Below, in pieces: positions 1-11,152 of a stretch of 64,000 nucleotides of DNA. Location: assembly GCF_016808095.1 (NCBI RefSeq), contig NC_068974.1:21312825-21376824 (forward strand), written 5' to 3'. Both the position numbers and the translations under genes were made by a program. Each line of letters starts with the position of its first letter. Positions within the stretch are counted from its first letter, which is position 1. The notes beneath the pieces were generated by a model that saw only the letters and a program-made list of their open reading frames with translations, did no database searches and was not told where the DNA came from. The stretch comes from Vigna angularis. Lineage: Eukaryota > Streptophyta > Magnoliopsida > Fabales > Fabaceae.

Positions 1-1527
1 CACTCAATGATTTGATACTTACATTCTAACATATCACAATTATAATAACATAACTAATACATGCATATTCAAAAGCCAATAACACATGCATACCTTATAG
101 AGTCAAAAACATGCATACACAAAAACCAATAACATGCATACAAAAAACCTTTATCAACGTACAAGCTAACCTGAAAAGTTGATTCCAAATGAAAGGGAGG
201 GAAATCGAGGAGGGCACGACCAAAAATAGTCGAAAAAGCCACCCAAGAACACACACCAAACTGCACTAAAACGCACCGAAAACGATATTTAATCGGTTCA
301 AATCAAAGATATTTCAACACATAGCAATGTAATCGGATTGAAAGTAAATTTAAACGGTCCAAAAGAGAGAAAACGCACCTGGAAAGCAATGCCGCAGAGA
401 GAATTCGCGGGGAAGACGATGAACAGTGAGCGTAACTGCTCGCAGGTTCGCATTTTACTATAAAAACCAATAGACGTCATGTACTATGGGGCCCCGACGT
501 TTATAAGACTATAGACGTCGGGGCTATCACTAATATGACGTCTATGGGGATTTAAAATTGATATTCGCGGGGGGTTTTAGACGTCAGTGGTGGAGGGGGT
601 CGGACGTCTATAATATTATAGACGTTCGGGCCCCTCCCACGGACATCTAAGAGGCTGAAGAAATGAAGGCTTCAACTTCCTTGTCAGCCTCTTAGACGTC
701 CGTGGTGGAGGGGGTCGGATGTCTATAATATTATAGACGTCTGTGCCCCTACCACGGACGTCTAAGAGGCTGGAACAATCACCTCTTCAACTCCCTCTGT
801 CAGCCCTTAAACGTCCGTTGTGGAGGGGGTCGGACGACTATAATATTATAGACATTCGTCCCCCCATATAAGACGTTTAGGGTGCTGACAGGGTGGTTGA
901 AGAATTAATTGTCTTCAGCCCCTTAAACGTCCGTTGTGGAGGGGGTCAGACGTCTATAATATTATAGACGTCCGTCCCCCCATATCGGACGTTTAGGGTG
1001 CTGACAGGGTGGTTGAAGAATTAATTGTCTTCAGCCCCTTAGACGTCCGTGGTGGAGGGGGTCGGACTATAGACGTCCGTCCCTCCACAACGGACGTTTA
1101 AGGGGCTGAAGACAATTAATTCTTCAACCACCCGTCAGCACCCTAAACGTCCGATATGGGGGGACGAACGTCTATAATATTATAGACGTCCGACCCCCTC
1201 CACAACGGACGTTTAAGGGCTGACAGAGGGAGTTGAAGAGGTGATTGTTCCAGCCTCTTAGACGTCCGTGGTAGGGGCCCGGACGTCTAGAATATTATAG
1301 ACGTCCGACCCCCTCCACCACGGACGTCTAAGAGGCTGACAAGGAAGTTAAAGCCTTCATTTCTTCAGCCTCTTAGACGTCCGTGGGAGGGGCCCGAACG
1401 TCTATAATATTATAGACGTCCGACCCCCTCCACAACGGATGTCTACAGTTTCACTTATTTACGGATATGCCACCCGTCAATTATTTATGTTGGGGCTTTT
1501 GTGGACGGATGTCTATGGGGTAACGTT
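1..1527 (-). mobile_element. CACTA (En/Spm) transposon, 5' end, truncated
   Basis: Read on the minus strand this matches the start of the CACTA element at 61628: a subterminal GACGTC-rich zone (about 480-1527), a short GC-rich block with TCATCGTCTTCC, CTCTCTG and GCATTGC words (about 370-450), then an untranslated leader rich in TATGCATGTTATTGG words (about 60-150). The outermost similarity ends near 1527, so the final 25 or so bases with the CACTAGTG terminus are missing and the sequence passes straight into repeat R1. The rest of the element lies left of the window. The small ORFs here are not credible genes. Assignment is by similarity within the window and known CACTA architecture. Confidence 0.75.
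585..1445. repeat. Long subterminal palindrome of the CACTA element
   Basis: The left arm (about 585-1062) reads back as the right arm (about 1068-1445): the block with GTGGAGGGGGTCGG and TCAGCCTCTTAGACGTCC returns inverted. Within each arm, a 12 bp palindromic core TATAATATTATA flanked by GACGTC-like hexamers recurs about every 100 bp (near 624, 724, 840, 955, 1168, 1290 and 1400). The left arm is longer because one block ending in the TTAATTGTCTTCAGCCCC stretch is present twice in tandem (about 880-960 and 970-1045). Subterminal repeats of this kind are transposase-binding arrays in En/Spm elements; that role here is inferred. Confidence 0.8.
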
Positions 1528-1536
1528 ATTTTGTTA

Positions 1537-2745
1537 AATGTTGTTTGTTAAACTTCAAAACTCGAGTTGCTAGACAGGCTAGTCTCTCTAGACGATCTTG
1601 TCTTCACATTTTTATATTTTGAACCGTAACTTCAGAAATGATTGGGTATAGTCTCTCTCACTCAACAATGTTAAATTTTCTTTAACGTGTCAAATGACTT
1701 TCCACCCTGACATATGCGCAATTTACTTGTTTATAGACGTGACAACCTTCTTTTTGCTCCTCACCATTTTTACACACTAAAACAAAAGCCACCATCATTT
1801 CTTTAATCATCATTTCCATTATTATTGCCCTTCTTCATCCTTCTCAAATTTCCAATCATCTTCCTTATACATAACTTCACACAAAGTAAGAAAATTATAG
1901 CTGTTGACATTGTTTTCCCACCTTGCATGGACAGTAACAAAGAAAAGTGACATCAACGACCATGCTCGAGTTGCAAGTGTGACAAAGTACGACATTATAT
2001 AAAGTTCGTTGGAGATTAAGGCATGGGGAGATCTGGGGGCAAATGGAAGATGCAGAAGAGGAGAAACTTTCCCTTGAAATGTCCTAAGCCAGGTAATTTT
2101 CTTAGTACAATGTACTTGTACATGTAATGAGAGAAATTTGGTTATGCAATTTGCATCATCGTCTCTTCTTTTATCATACGGGTGTTGTTAAAATAAGTTT
2201 TTGATAAGGCTTAAGGCCTCTTTGATATTGGTGTTAAAAAAAAGAAAAGCAAAACTTATCTAATAGCTCAACATTCGCTCAAAAAAACTTGACACTTCTT
2301 CAAAACAAGCTCGACAATCATTCACTGAACCCTAAAAATCACAAAACACAATTCGATCTTACACATACCAACTCATCCAAGAGCTAAAACAACTCGGCCA
2401 ATATCACGAGCACCTTGGTCAAGGTCAAAAAGCCCCATACCGACCTATAGAACGTCAAAAAATGAGTTTTGAAACACTGAAACTGAGGTCTAGAAACAAC
2501 CTAGGTAGAATAGGTCGACCAGCCCAGGCCGACGACCATGTAGTTCGACTAAACATACTATATCATGGAAACTTGTTAAATACAACTCGGCACAGTTTAT
2601 GCACCATGACAGAGTCGTACATGTATGTTAACTCCTGGGCAAGCGCACTCAATAGTTCGAGTAATAAAACATGCTAAGACCAAGTATCATTTCCTAAGAG
2701 ACTAATGTAATACTGAATATTTGTATAATTAATAACTCATCTAGT
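1537..2745 (+). repeat. Dispersed repeat R1, copy A, with exon-like fragment
   Basis: This 1.2 kb stretch is repeated with moderate divergence at about 50090-51343 and 54190-55290. Shared landmarks are a CTCACTCAACAATGTTAAAT block, TTTTTGCTCCTCACCATTTT, an ACGACATTATATAAA block, and a stretch near 2025-2095 that ends in GCCAGGTAATTTT and looks like an exon with a splice donor. The possible reading frame is broken by stops in all copies (for example TGA after a CATGGAC..AACAAAGAAAAG stretch near 1950). The small ORF at 2462-2677 lies in the distal part and is not conserved as an ORF in the other copies. I do not recognise the source gene or the element class. Confidence 0.6.
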
Positions 2746-3033
2746 GATGGAAGTAAAAGAATGCATGAGAGAATTGTGTGTATTTCCTAGTGAAATACTA
2801 TATGTATTTATAGGGTTTCTAAGTCCTATGAGGTTTGTTGTAAAACCTAATAATATCAAGAGAATATAAATTAATATCAACAAATATAACTACTTACCAT
2901 TGATATATTAAATTAGCAAAATAATAACAATAATAGAATGTTTTACTTGTTTAACGATATATTTTGTTGATATATGATATTAAATAATATTATAACACAA
3001 TCACACTACTGTGATTTAGTCCCATAATATGTT
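2746..3033. other. AT-rich intergenic stretch, no gene seen
   Basis: About 290 bp of AT-rich sequence between repeat R1 and the 5' LTR of the first copia element. No ORF, tRNA-like or obvious repeat was seen. Confidence 0.5.
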
Positions 3034-4418
3034 TGTTAAGATTGTTGATAGGGGGAGCACTGGTTTAGCTGAACCCACAATCTTAGTAATATCTAAGTTT
3101 TTGATGATGACAACACATAATTAATAACACACATGTATTTGGTGTTACATGTTCTATGCCATTTTGAGCACATGATTGTGTTGTTTGTGTTGTTCATTGC
3201 ATTTCACTGTGTTATATATGTGATTTTATACATGAATGCATGACACATGTTTTTGTAAAAGGAAAACCATAAGCACTTTTATTGAACTTAAATTGTGTGG
3301 CAAAACAACAGTTTTAAGTCGATTTCATTATGGGGTGACTCGATTAAAGCTCGTGTCTTTCAACAAACTTTTTCAAGTGTGTTGTGAGAGTTTTTGAAAG
3401 AGAAAAGTTTTCAAAACTATTTACTCTGTTATAAAGTCGATTACATGCGTGTTGCATTCAACTGAGTTTATTATGTTTTGAATAACTGTTAATGCTTGAT
3501 ATAACTGTCACAACGAATATATTTTTAAATATGTTGATCAAGCATTAAATGAAATTCGACTGCATTAATTGTCCATTCAATTAATTGCATTGATTGTTGC
3601 TAACTGTAATAACAAAATTACTATATTCAATTGCAGTAGTAGCTTACTCAATTAAAATGCGTCAGAGTTGTGTTTATCTATAAATTGACACGAATTTGTT
3701 TTCTATAAGAACTTTTGTTAATCTAACAGTTTGTGATATCTTTTTCAAAAAGTGCACTCTTATAGAAAGAGAGAAAGATCTCCAAGAAACAAGAAGTGAC
3801 CGTGGTGATCATCTACTTGTGGATTCTTCAAGAGCATGTTAACTACACTACAAAAGCTTATCATATCTGCACATTGGGTATAACTAGGAGATCAGAAGCT
3901 ACAATCTTGTGAAGATTGGATTGAAGTTCCCTGTTGTGATGACAGGAAGAAGAGCGTGCTGCGTTCTTGAATTTGAGGGTGACTTAAAGGGTTTGGACTA
4001 CAGGAGAGGGGATTCTTGCTTCTAGTCTGTTTGTATACTGCCTATATTTTGATTAGAGGGTTAGAGAGGTGTTTTATATTTTTGATGGGAGGTTGCTATA
4101 AAAGCCTTGTTGTAAAAACCTTGATCATTATAGTGCATTATTTTCCTCTGGTTGAAAGGACACTGGATGTAGGCTTGGCCGAACCAGTATAAAAACTCAG
4201 TATTGGATCTTTCTATCCCTACACTCTTTTATTCAGTCGACTTCTTACTGTACTCAATCGATTTAATTTCCGTTGCATGAACAAATATTTTACCTTGTGT
4301 TTCAAGAAAGTCATAAAGGCATCACTTTTGGTGAAAAAGATTTTGAAAGTTTTAAATTTTATACTTCACCAATTCACCCCCCTCTTGGTGTGAGAAATTG
4401 AGCCATTCTTTTTTAACA
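3034..4418 (+). repeat. 5' LTR of the gag/env-like copia element
   Basis: Starts TGTTAAGATTGTTGATAGG and ends TTTTTTAACA directly before the PBS. The same sequence starts again at 8928 as the 3' LTR, and related LTRs occur at 21094, 26709, 28380 (inverted) and 31232 (inverted). Contains the CACCCCCCTCTTGGTG block typical of these LTRs close to the 3' end. Confidence 0.88.
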
Positions 4419-4437
4419 ATTGGCACCAGAGCTGGTT
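4419..4437 (+). other. Primer binding site
   Basis: ATTGGCACCAGAGCTGG follows the LTR end. It resembles the usual TGGTATCAGAGC initiator-tRNA-Met complement, with GTAT read as GCAC. The same variant is used by the elements at 22434 and (inverted) 28363-28377, so it is a family trait. Confidence 0.75.
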
Positions 4438-4499
4438 TTCATAAAATATTTGAAAAATTAGTTGATTATTGTTTTCATTATATCGACTGATCCTGGAAA

Positions 4500-6246
4500 A
4501 TGGCTTTCAATTTTCAAACCTTTGGTGAAGGTACATCCACAATTAGACCACCACTATTTGCTGAAGAAAACTATTCTTTTTGGAAAATTAGGATGCAAAT
4601 CTTTCTTGAATTCGTGCATAAAGGAGTTTGGGATGCAACTCTAAACGATCCATATGAACCCACTCAAATTGTGAATTAAAAAACTATTTTGAAAAACTTT
4701 TCTAAGTGGACTCAAGATGAAAACCGTAGCGCACAATATGATGTTAAGGCTAGGAATGTAATAGCTTCCGCACTAACAATGGATGAATTTTTTAGGATAT
4801 TACAATGCAAGACTGCCAAGGAAATGTGGGAGGTTCTTAAGGTTACGCATGAAGGAACGTATGAAGTAAAAAGGGCCACAAAGAACTCTGTTATACAAGA
4901 ATATGAGTTGTTCACACACATAGTCAATCACCTCATGGCTCTCGGGAAAGTGTTTGATAAAGAAGAAATCAACATAAAATTCTTGAAAAGCCACAATAGA
5001 AGTTGGCAACCGAAAGTCACTGCTATATCTGAATCAAGAGACTTGACATGCATGAACTTGGCTACATTACTTGGAAAACTCAGAGAACATGAATTAGAGC
5101 TTGGAAGGCTAAAGGAGGAAGAAGAAATCAATTGTTTTAAAGGCCATTAGCAAGAAAGCTACAAAGATTCATGAACCTGAAACTGAATCAGATGCAGATA
5201 TACCAGAAAAGGAAATGATGAATATGATGGTAAGAAAATTTAACAGATTCATGAAATATAAAAATTATGCAACTAACAATGCAGGTTTCTCAAGAGGAGG
5301 AAAGAAGAGCTCAAGAAGCAATGTTGTTCAATGCTATGAAGGAGGAAAGAAGAGCTCAAGAAGCAATGTTGTTCAATGCTATGAATGTGGAAAGGATGGT
5401 CATATCAAGCCGGACTCTCCAGACTTAAAGAACAAGCAGAAAGAATTCTCCAAGTATCCTCAAGACAAGAACAGGAAGTAGAGGAAAGCTTATATTTCCT
5501 AGGAAAACAATGATGAAGACTCTTCAAGTGATGATGACATATGTGTTGAAGAGGAGTCAAACTTATGCTTTATGGCAGGCTCTGCACAATCTGATGATGA
5601 TAGTGATCGTGAATTTGAAAATTAACCAATTGAAGTCAAGTACTACATGCTACTGAATGCATTTCAAGAAATTCATGCAGAAGCCATGTGACTTCAGTAT
5701 AAAGTGAATCGATTATCATCTGAGAGAAAAGATTATGAATACATAATTGATAATTTTTTGCAGGATAATGAAAAGATTGAAAAAGATCTTGAAGAAGCTC
5801 TGAAATCTACAAACATAGTAAAGATCGAAGTACAAGTTGTTGAGAAAGAATGTGGTAATTGTCCTCTACATGTTGAGAAAATTGAGTACTTAACCAGCAT
5901 GCTGGAAAAATTCACTCAAGGCAAAGAAAATCTTGATGTTGTGTTAAGATCATCTGGAAGAGCTATCTACAGACAAGGTATTGATTATAAGGCCAAAAGT
6001 ATTAGGATAAACTCAAAGAAATTTATTGATCTAAGTAAACCTACTACTAATGCATGCTTTTACTACAACACAATTGGTCACACTATTAGAAACTGCTATT
6101 TTAGAAATGTTGGTGTTCCAAAGAGAAAATACAAATGGGTTCCCAAGGAACAACTTCTTGCTAATAACAAGACAGGACCAAATTCAAATGGGTACCAACG
6201 TCAAAACCGTTTAACTATTGTGCAGGAAAGGAGCAGTAGCTGCTGA
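4500..6246 (+). pseudogene. gag: Copia gag polyprotein, broken
   Basis: The frame opens at ATG 4500 (MAFNFQTFGEG...), reaches a TAA at 4677, continues in the same frame through the UBN2/Retrotran_gag-type capsid region (motifs SKWTQDE, KEMWEVL, LGKLREHELELGRL) to about 5148, then shifts by one base into the frame used from about 5150 to 6246. That part holds a CCHC zinc knuckle at 5377-5418 (C-x2-C-x4-H-x4) whose last cysteine reads serine, an acidic stretch, a coiled-coil-like region (5704-5930) and a second knuckle-like motif (CFYYNTIGHTIRNC, about 6055) with only some of the ligands. More stops lie at 5479, 5500, about 5623 and 5689. A 45 bp segment next to the first knuckle is duplicated in tandem. 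Gag would form the particle that packages element RNA; this copy cannot make it intact. Confidence 0.85.
5293..5385 (+). repeat. 45 bp tandem duplication inside gag
   Basis: A 45 bp unit starting GGAGGAAAGAAGAGCTCAAG and ending TGCTATGAA occurs twice without a gap, in frame, adding 15 residues that duplicate the CYE start of the zinc knuckle. Confidence 0.9.
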
Positions 6247-6758
6247 AGCAGTATTCAACTCAAGGATGAACTATCATGATGAAATAAAAAAGTTCTTGAG
6301 TCACTGGTTGTGGTAACTGTATCTAAACTTTTACATGCATCATGCATCATAAATATTTGAATGACTGATTGCTATATGCATGCTTGCTATATGATGCCTG
6401 AATTGTTGTTTTTCTGTGAAAATACTACTATGCGACTTTTAATTGATTGTATTAATTGTTGAGTCGAATATTTTGCGTGTATGTGTTTCTCTGTTTTTGG
6501 TAACACTATGTCAAAACATTAAGTCGACTTTGTTTTTAATAAAACCGATTATTAGTCTCTGTTTTGAACTTTCTTATGTTTTGAAAATTTAAATTTAATG
6601 AATTCGGTTTTTGGCACTAAAATGGATTTTTGTGTTGCCTCCAAATTTAATTTTTTTATTAAAACCCTAATACACAGAAGCGTGTCATTAATCTTCTTAG
6701 TAGACATTTGAATCCTTCCTTCTGATATCCTACAATCAATATCTCTCTCTAAACAAAA
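6247..6758 (+). other. Gag to env-like spacer where pol is expected
   Basis: About 510 bp AT-rich sequence with no protease, integrase or RT motif in any frame. In complete relatives the pol region of several kb would precede the 3' ORF. A deletion, or an originally pol-less lineage, explains it. Confidence 0.6.
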
Positions 6759-7919
6759 ATGACGTCCAGTTCATCTCAAAGGAAAAGAGTAAAGACCTTG
6801 GGCACTAAATACTTGAGGCGACCATCACAGCTGGAAGGATGGAATAGTGATGATGAAGCTCAATCCAAGTTTGTTGATTGTTGGAAAATGAGAAAATTAA
6901 CTACGCATAAATTCCTGAAACTTAGCTTCTTCAGTAATGAAGGTTTCCAATTTCAAGGTTGGCTAAAATGCTAAGGGCTGAAGAAATTCGTTGAGATGGC
7001 CGATCCTTGGTATTCAGAATTAGTAAAGGTGTTCTATTGCAATCTGAAGATAAGCGAAGGGACGATATGCTCAAATGTTAAAGGTTTTGACATCAAACTT
7101 ACATATGAAGTGTGGAGTGATATAGCAGGGTTCAAAATAGAAGGAGAAAGGTGTCATTTGGGAATGGATGGCTTTCATAAATTCTCGTTATATCAGGATA
7201 GTTTGAGAAACCCTGAAGATGTCCGTGATTATTCTCATTACAAGACTTGAGGAATGAAGAAGGATGATCGACTAGCTATTTTTGTTATCTCTTGGATATT
7301 AATGCCTAGAGGAAGTAACCATGCATAGGCAACAACTGAAGACTTGTACTTGCTTAAGGCTTTCAAAGAAAATATCCAGGTAATATATCTTGTAGCAATT
7401 TCGGATAACATGTTAAAAGTAACCAGACTAGAATCTGCAATGCTTCCTTATTGTGTCTTCATTTCCAAGATCCTCATTCATTTTGGAGTTGACTGTGTTG
7501 ATGAATTAAGTGAAACATACAATAGAAATAGCTTGATTAACAAGTCTGCTTTACATAAAATGGGCATGCAGCATACTCTAGAGGGTTAGGTGTTCCAGGT
7601 TGAGGCCACTGAAGAAGACGAAGAAGCAGAAGGATCATCTTCAATTCCATACAGGGCTAAGTCAGAGTTTGAAAGGACAATATTGAGAGAAATGAAGTCT
7701 CTTAAGATTATGTGTAAGAAAACCAGAGATGATATTGCTGAAATAAAAGAACATCTAAATTTGGAAAAGCAGAATGAAGAGATTGCAGCTGAAGAGGAAT
7801 TAGGTGGGGAAGGTAGTACACCTGGACTAAGCTCTGAAGAAGAATTTTAGGAAGAGGAAAGTATGGATGAAGATGTCGCTGATGAATGTAATAGTGACAT
7901 GCCTCTCGAAACATATTGA
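6759..7919 (+). pseudogene. Envelope-like third ORF of a Maximus/SIRE-type element, five in-frame stops
   Basis: One frame runs from ATG 6759 to TGA 7917 (386 codons plus stop) with no frameshift but five internal stops near 6972, 7248, 7326, 7587 and 7848. It begins MTSSSSQRKRVKTLG, has a central part with KISEGTICSNVKGFDI and SRLINHFGVDCVDELSETY-like segments (the latter about 7440-7530), and ends in a region with a predicted coiled coil (EFERTILREMKSLKIMCKK, about 7660-7720) and an acidic tail. Plant elements of this lineage often carry such a 3' ORF, called envelope-like; I also know similar proteins as putative plant transposon proteins. No signal peptide or clear membrane segment is visible here. 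Function is unknown. All stops fit C-to-T type changes on either strand. Confidence 0.7.
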
Positions 7920-8912
7920 AGAAAAATAAGAAAAAAAATCAAAAATTGATGAATCTGCTATTTCTGTCTAAAGCTTTATGTTTTTCTGTTTTGGTTGTAT
8001 TAGATGAGTCTATATGTCATCTTTGTTTTGTGCTTATCTGATTGTACTTCCTGATTATAATATCAATGAAATCAGAATTTATAGTTAAATAAATTTGTGA
8101 TTGAATTAAACTGAATAGATCAAATCGATTACACTATGCTTGTATGTGAATGGATTATTAATTAATGTTACATTCATAACATTTGCATACTCACATATTA
8201 ATTCATGTATTACATTGATTCTAAAATGCTTGATCTGGAAAGACTTGGAAAGGTTTTGCAGGATTATCACTTGCTAACTGGATGGAACTGGATAATCTGA
8301 GAAATGCTACAACAAGAAATTGACTTTGACTGAGAACAAATCGATTGAACATCAACAGAAGTTTAAAGATTCCAAAACTTGAATATTTGATATCTTTAAA
8401 TCTTGCTTTATTTGATGTTGATTGTTTATTCTTATATCTCTATGCTTATCTACTGGATAAAATATCTAAGATGATAAGAGATTGAAATATGTTGTTTGAT
8501 TGAATCTGTATCTACATGTTATTACTATGATTTATCTAATCTGATACTGTGTTATTACATGCTGATAAATGCTCTGACAATTTCTGTGTACTGCATTGTG
8601 CATCTATAATTTGAGATTGAAGTATTCATAATGATAGGGCGAGCATTGCATATCATTGATATATTTCACATGCCTTCATTTAAGGGGGAGAATATCTTAA
8701 TTTCATTTGAATATTCTTGAGAGGGAGAGCATCATTACTTGTTTTATGATTATCTGATGCATCTCTGTATGCTTGATTATCTGTCTATCAATACGTTTGT
8801 GTGCTTACCTATTTTTCTAATGCCCAAAGGGAGAGAATTTTTGGTTGATTGATTGATAATCTGTATTGAGTTGTGCAACAAGGTTGATTATTAATCATGG
8901 TTGTGCATCATC
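7920..8912 (+). other. 3' untranslated region of the copia element
   Basis: About 1 kb with no ORF. It shares GGGGGAGAATATC-like, GCCCAAAGGGAGAGAATT and TTATCTGATGCATC words with 25900-26690 and (inverted) 11153-12000, so it is the conserved 3' non-coding part of this family. Confidence 0.7.
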
Positions 8913-8927
8913 AAAAAAGGGGGAGAT
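8913..8927 (+). other. Polypurine tract
   Basis: AAAAAAGGGGGAGAT lies immediately before the TGTTGAGATTG start of the 3' LTR, the expected place for plus-strand priming. Confidence 0.85.
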
Positions 8928-9924
8928 TGTTGAGATTGTTGATAGGGAGAGCACTAGTTTAGCTGAACCCACATTCTCAATGATATCTGTGTTTTTTATG
9001 ATGACAACACACAATTAATAAGACACATGTATTTGGTGTTACATGTTCTATGCTTACATGTTATATGCATTTTTGAGAACATGATTGTGTTGTTTGTGTT
9101 TTTCATTGCATTTCACTGTGTTTATATGTGATTTTATACATGAATGCATGACACATGTTTTTGTAAAAGAAAATCCATAAACACATTTATTAAACTTAAA
9201 TTGTGTGGCAAAACAACAGTTTTAAGTTGATTTCATTATGGGGTGAGTCAATTAAAACTTGTGTCTTTGCACAAACTTTTTCAAAACTGTTTTACTTTGT
9301 TATAAAGTCGATTACATGCGTGTTGCATTCGATTGAGTTTGTTATGTTTTGAATAATTGTTAATGCTTGATATAATTGTCACAACGACCATATTTTTAAA
9401 TATGTTGACCAAGCAATAAATGAAATTTGACTGCATTAATTGTACATTCAATTAACTGCATTGATTGCTGCTAACTGCAATAACAAAATTGCTATATTTG
9501 ACTGCATTAGTAGCTTAGTTGATTAAAATGCGTCAGAGTTGTGTTTATCTATTAATTGACGCGAATTTGTTTTTTGTAAGAACTTTTTGTGAATCTAACA
9601 GTTTGTGATATGTTTTTGCAGAAAGTGCATTCTTATAGAAAGAGAGAAAGAGCTCCAAGAAACAAGAAGTGACCATGGTGATCATCTACTTGTGGATTCT
9701 TGAAGAACAAGTTAACTACACGTACAAAATCTTATAATATCTGCACATTGGGTGTAACTGGGAGATCAGAGGGTACAATCTTGTGAAGATTGGATTGAGG
9801 TTCCTTGTTGTGATTACAAGAAGAAGAGCGTGTTGCGTTCTTGACTTTGAGGGTGACTCAAAGGGTTTGGATCGCAGGGGAGGGGATTCTTATTGCTAGT
9901 CTGTTTGTATACTACTTATACTTT
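8928..9924 (+). repeat. 3' LTR, truncated
   Basis: Matches 3034-4030 of the 5' LTR from TGTTGAGATTGTTGATAGG up to TGTTTGTATACTAC, then stops. The missing part would be about 390 bp. The next bases belong to an inverted LTR. Confidence 0.85.
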
Positions 9925-11136
9925 ACAGAGCACAGTCAAATGTAAACACCTTACAAACTCTCAATCAAATATAGAACAAAATACACCTACAAACATAGAA
10001 CTACTTGTCCCAGTTGCAGAAACCCTTTGAGAATCCCCTCTCAAAGTCAAGAGCTCCTCACTCTTCTTCCTGACGCGCATGTCCAGGGAAAAAAAAATCA
10101 AAGATTCTTCAACCTATACAACCCAATATCTTCTTCAACTTACAAAATCTTCTCCTAATCAAACCAGACGCACATTCAGTCGTTCTAATGTGATCAACCT
10201 ATACAACCCAGTCAAATTGCCTCCCAAGAATGCGTCAAGATTATTCAAATTCTTCACGCTCTTGATTCTTCGAGTGTTTGTTCAACCTATAACACTTTTG
10301 TCACAGAGAATATCAGATATAACAAATTTCAATTGATAAAAAAAACTTTTTATTTCAAGCAATGCGTAAATATATTGTTTTTATCAATTCTGACGCAAAA
10401 CAATTGATTATTATACTTATGTAATCGATTATATTAAATAGATGCAATAGGATTACAACAAACTCAGCTCTTAATTGAAGGCACAATTAATGTAATCGAT
10501 TTGCAATTAATGTTGGTCAAACATATTTAAAAATATGACCGTTAAAGCAGCTATGACTAGCATGAATTCAATTTTCAAAATATAACATACTTAATTCAAT
10601 ACACAAAACATGTAATTGATTAAGCTTCTCACTTAAAAGAATTTTGAAAACCTTTTCTTCACAAAAACTCATCACAGCACATTTGAAAAAGATATATGCA
10701 AACACACAAGTTTTAATCAATTTCACAACTAATGTAATCGATTCAAACTAGTTATTTTGCCACAGTTCAAAAACCAAGCTGTTTGTGGACCTTAATTGAT
10801 TACTACAACACTGCAATCGATTTTGTCATGCAGAAATGCTTTTGTGCTTGTGGTTTTCAATACACAAAAGCATACAATGTGCATACACAAATATAATCAC
10901 ATCATAATCACCATAGTATGCATAAACAACACAGTATGTCCAACATATGTTTGTCACAGTATATTCATTTATCACAGTAAGCGTGTACAAATTCACATAT
11001 GTATAACACAACACAGAAACACTTTTTTGTTGTGACATGACAACATTTGTGTGTTGTTGCTATTAATGTGTTGTCATCATAAAAAACAACATAACAGGGA
11101 TTGTGTTTAGTATTCATATTTCTCCCCCTATCAACA
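9925..11136 (-). repeat. 3' LTR of the minus-strand copia element, truncated
   Basis: Aligns with 28673-29750, for example the AATGTAAACACCTTA block and the CCCCCTATCAACA end. It lacks the part equivalent to 28380-28672. The break abuts the truncated plus-strand LTR at 9924. Small ORFs here (10079-10336, 10796-11038) are LTR sequence without coding signs. Confidence 0.85.
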
Positions 11137-11152
11137 ATCTCCCCCTTTTTTG
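11137..11152 (-). other. Polypurine tract (minus strand)
   Basis: ATCTCCCCCTTTTTTG reads as an AAAAAAGGGGGAGAT purine tract on the minus strand, next to the LTR start TGTTGATAGG. Confidence 0.85.

Larger units (their letters stand above)
3034..9924 (+). mobile_element. Ty1-copia retrotransposon (Maximus/SIRE type), no pol, 3' LTR truncated
   Basis: A 1,385 bp 5' LTR (TGTTAAGATTG..TTTAACA) is followed by a primer binding site, a gag region, an envelope-like third ORF, a purine tract and a partial 3' LTR. Protease, integrase, reverse transcriptase and RNase H are not recognisable between gag (ends 6246) and the envelope-like frame (starts 6759), so the copy could only have moved using enzymes from a relative such as the element at 21094. 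The last ~390 bp of the 3' LTR is lost at a junction with an inverted LTR at 9919-9925, so no target duplication can be checked. Lineage is inferred from the gag type, the extra 3' ORF and the long LTR. Confidence 0.85.

Noticed and set aside
585..1445. CRISPR-like array because of regularly spaced palindromic repeats
   Set aside because: Repeats are inverted and diverged, spacers are repeats too, the DNA is plant nuclear and the array matches CACTA subterminal sequence.
2462..2677. 71-codon ORF in repeat R1
   Set aside because: The frame is not kept in the R1 copies at 51055 and 55197, so it is not a conserved gene.
10796..11038. ORFs on both strands, with a counterpart at 29409-29594
   Set aside because: They lie in paired LTRs of the same element; no motif and frames are not maintained.
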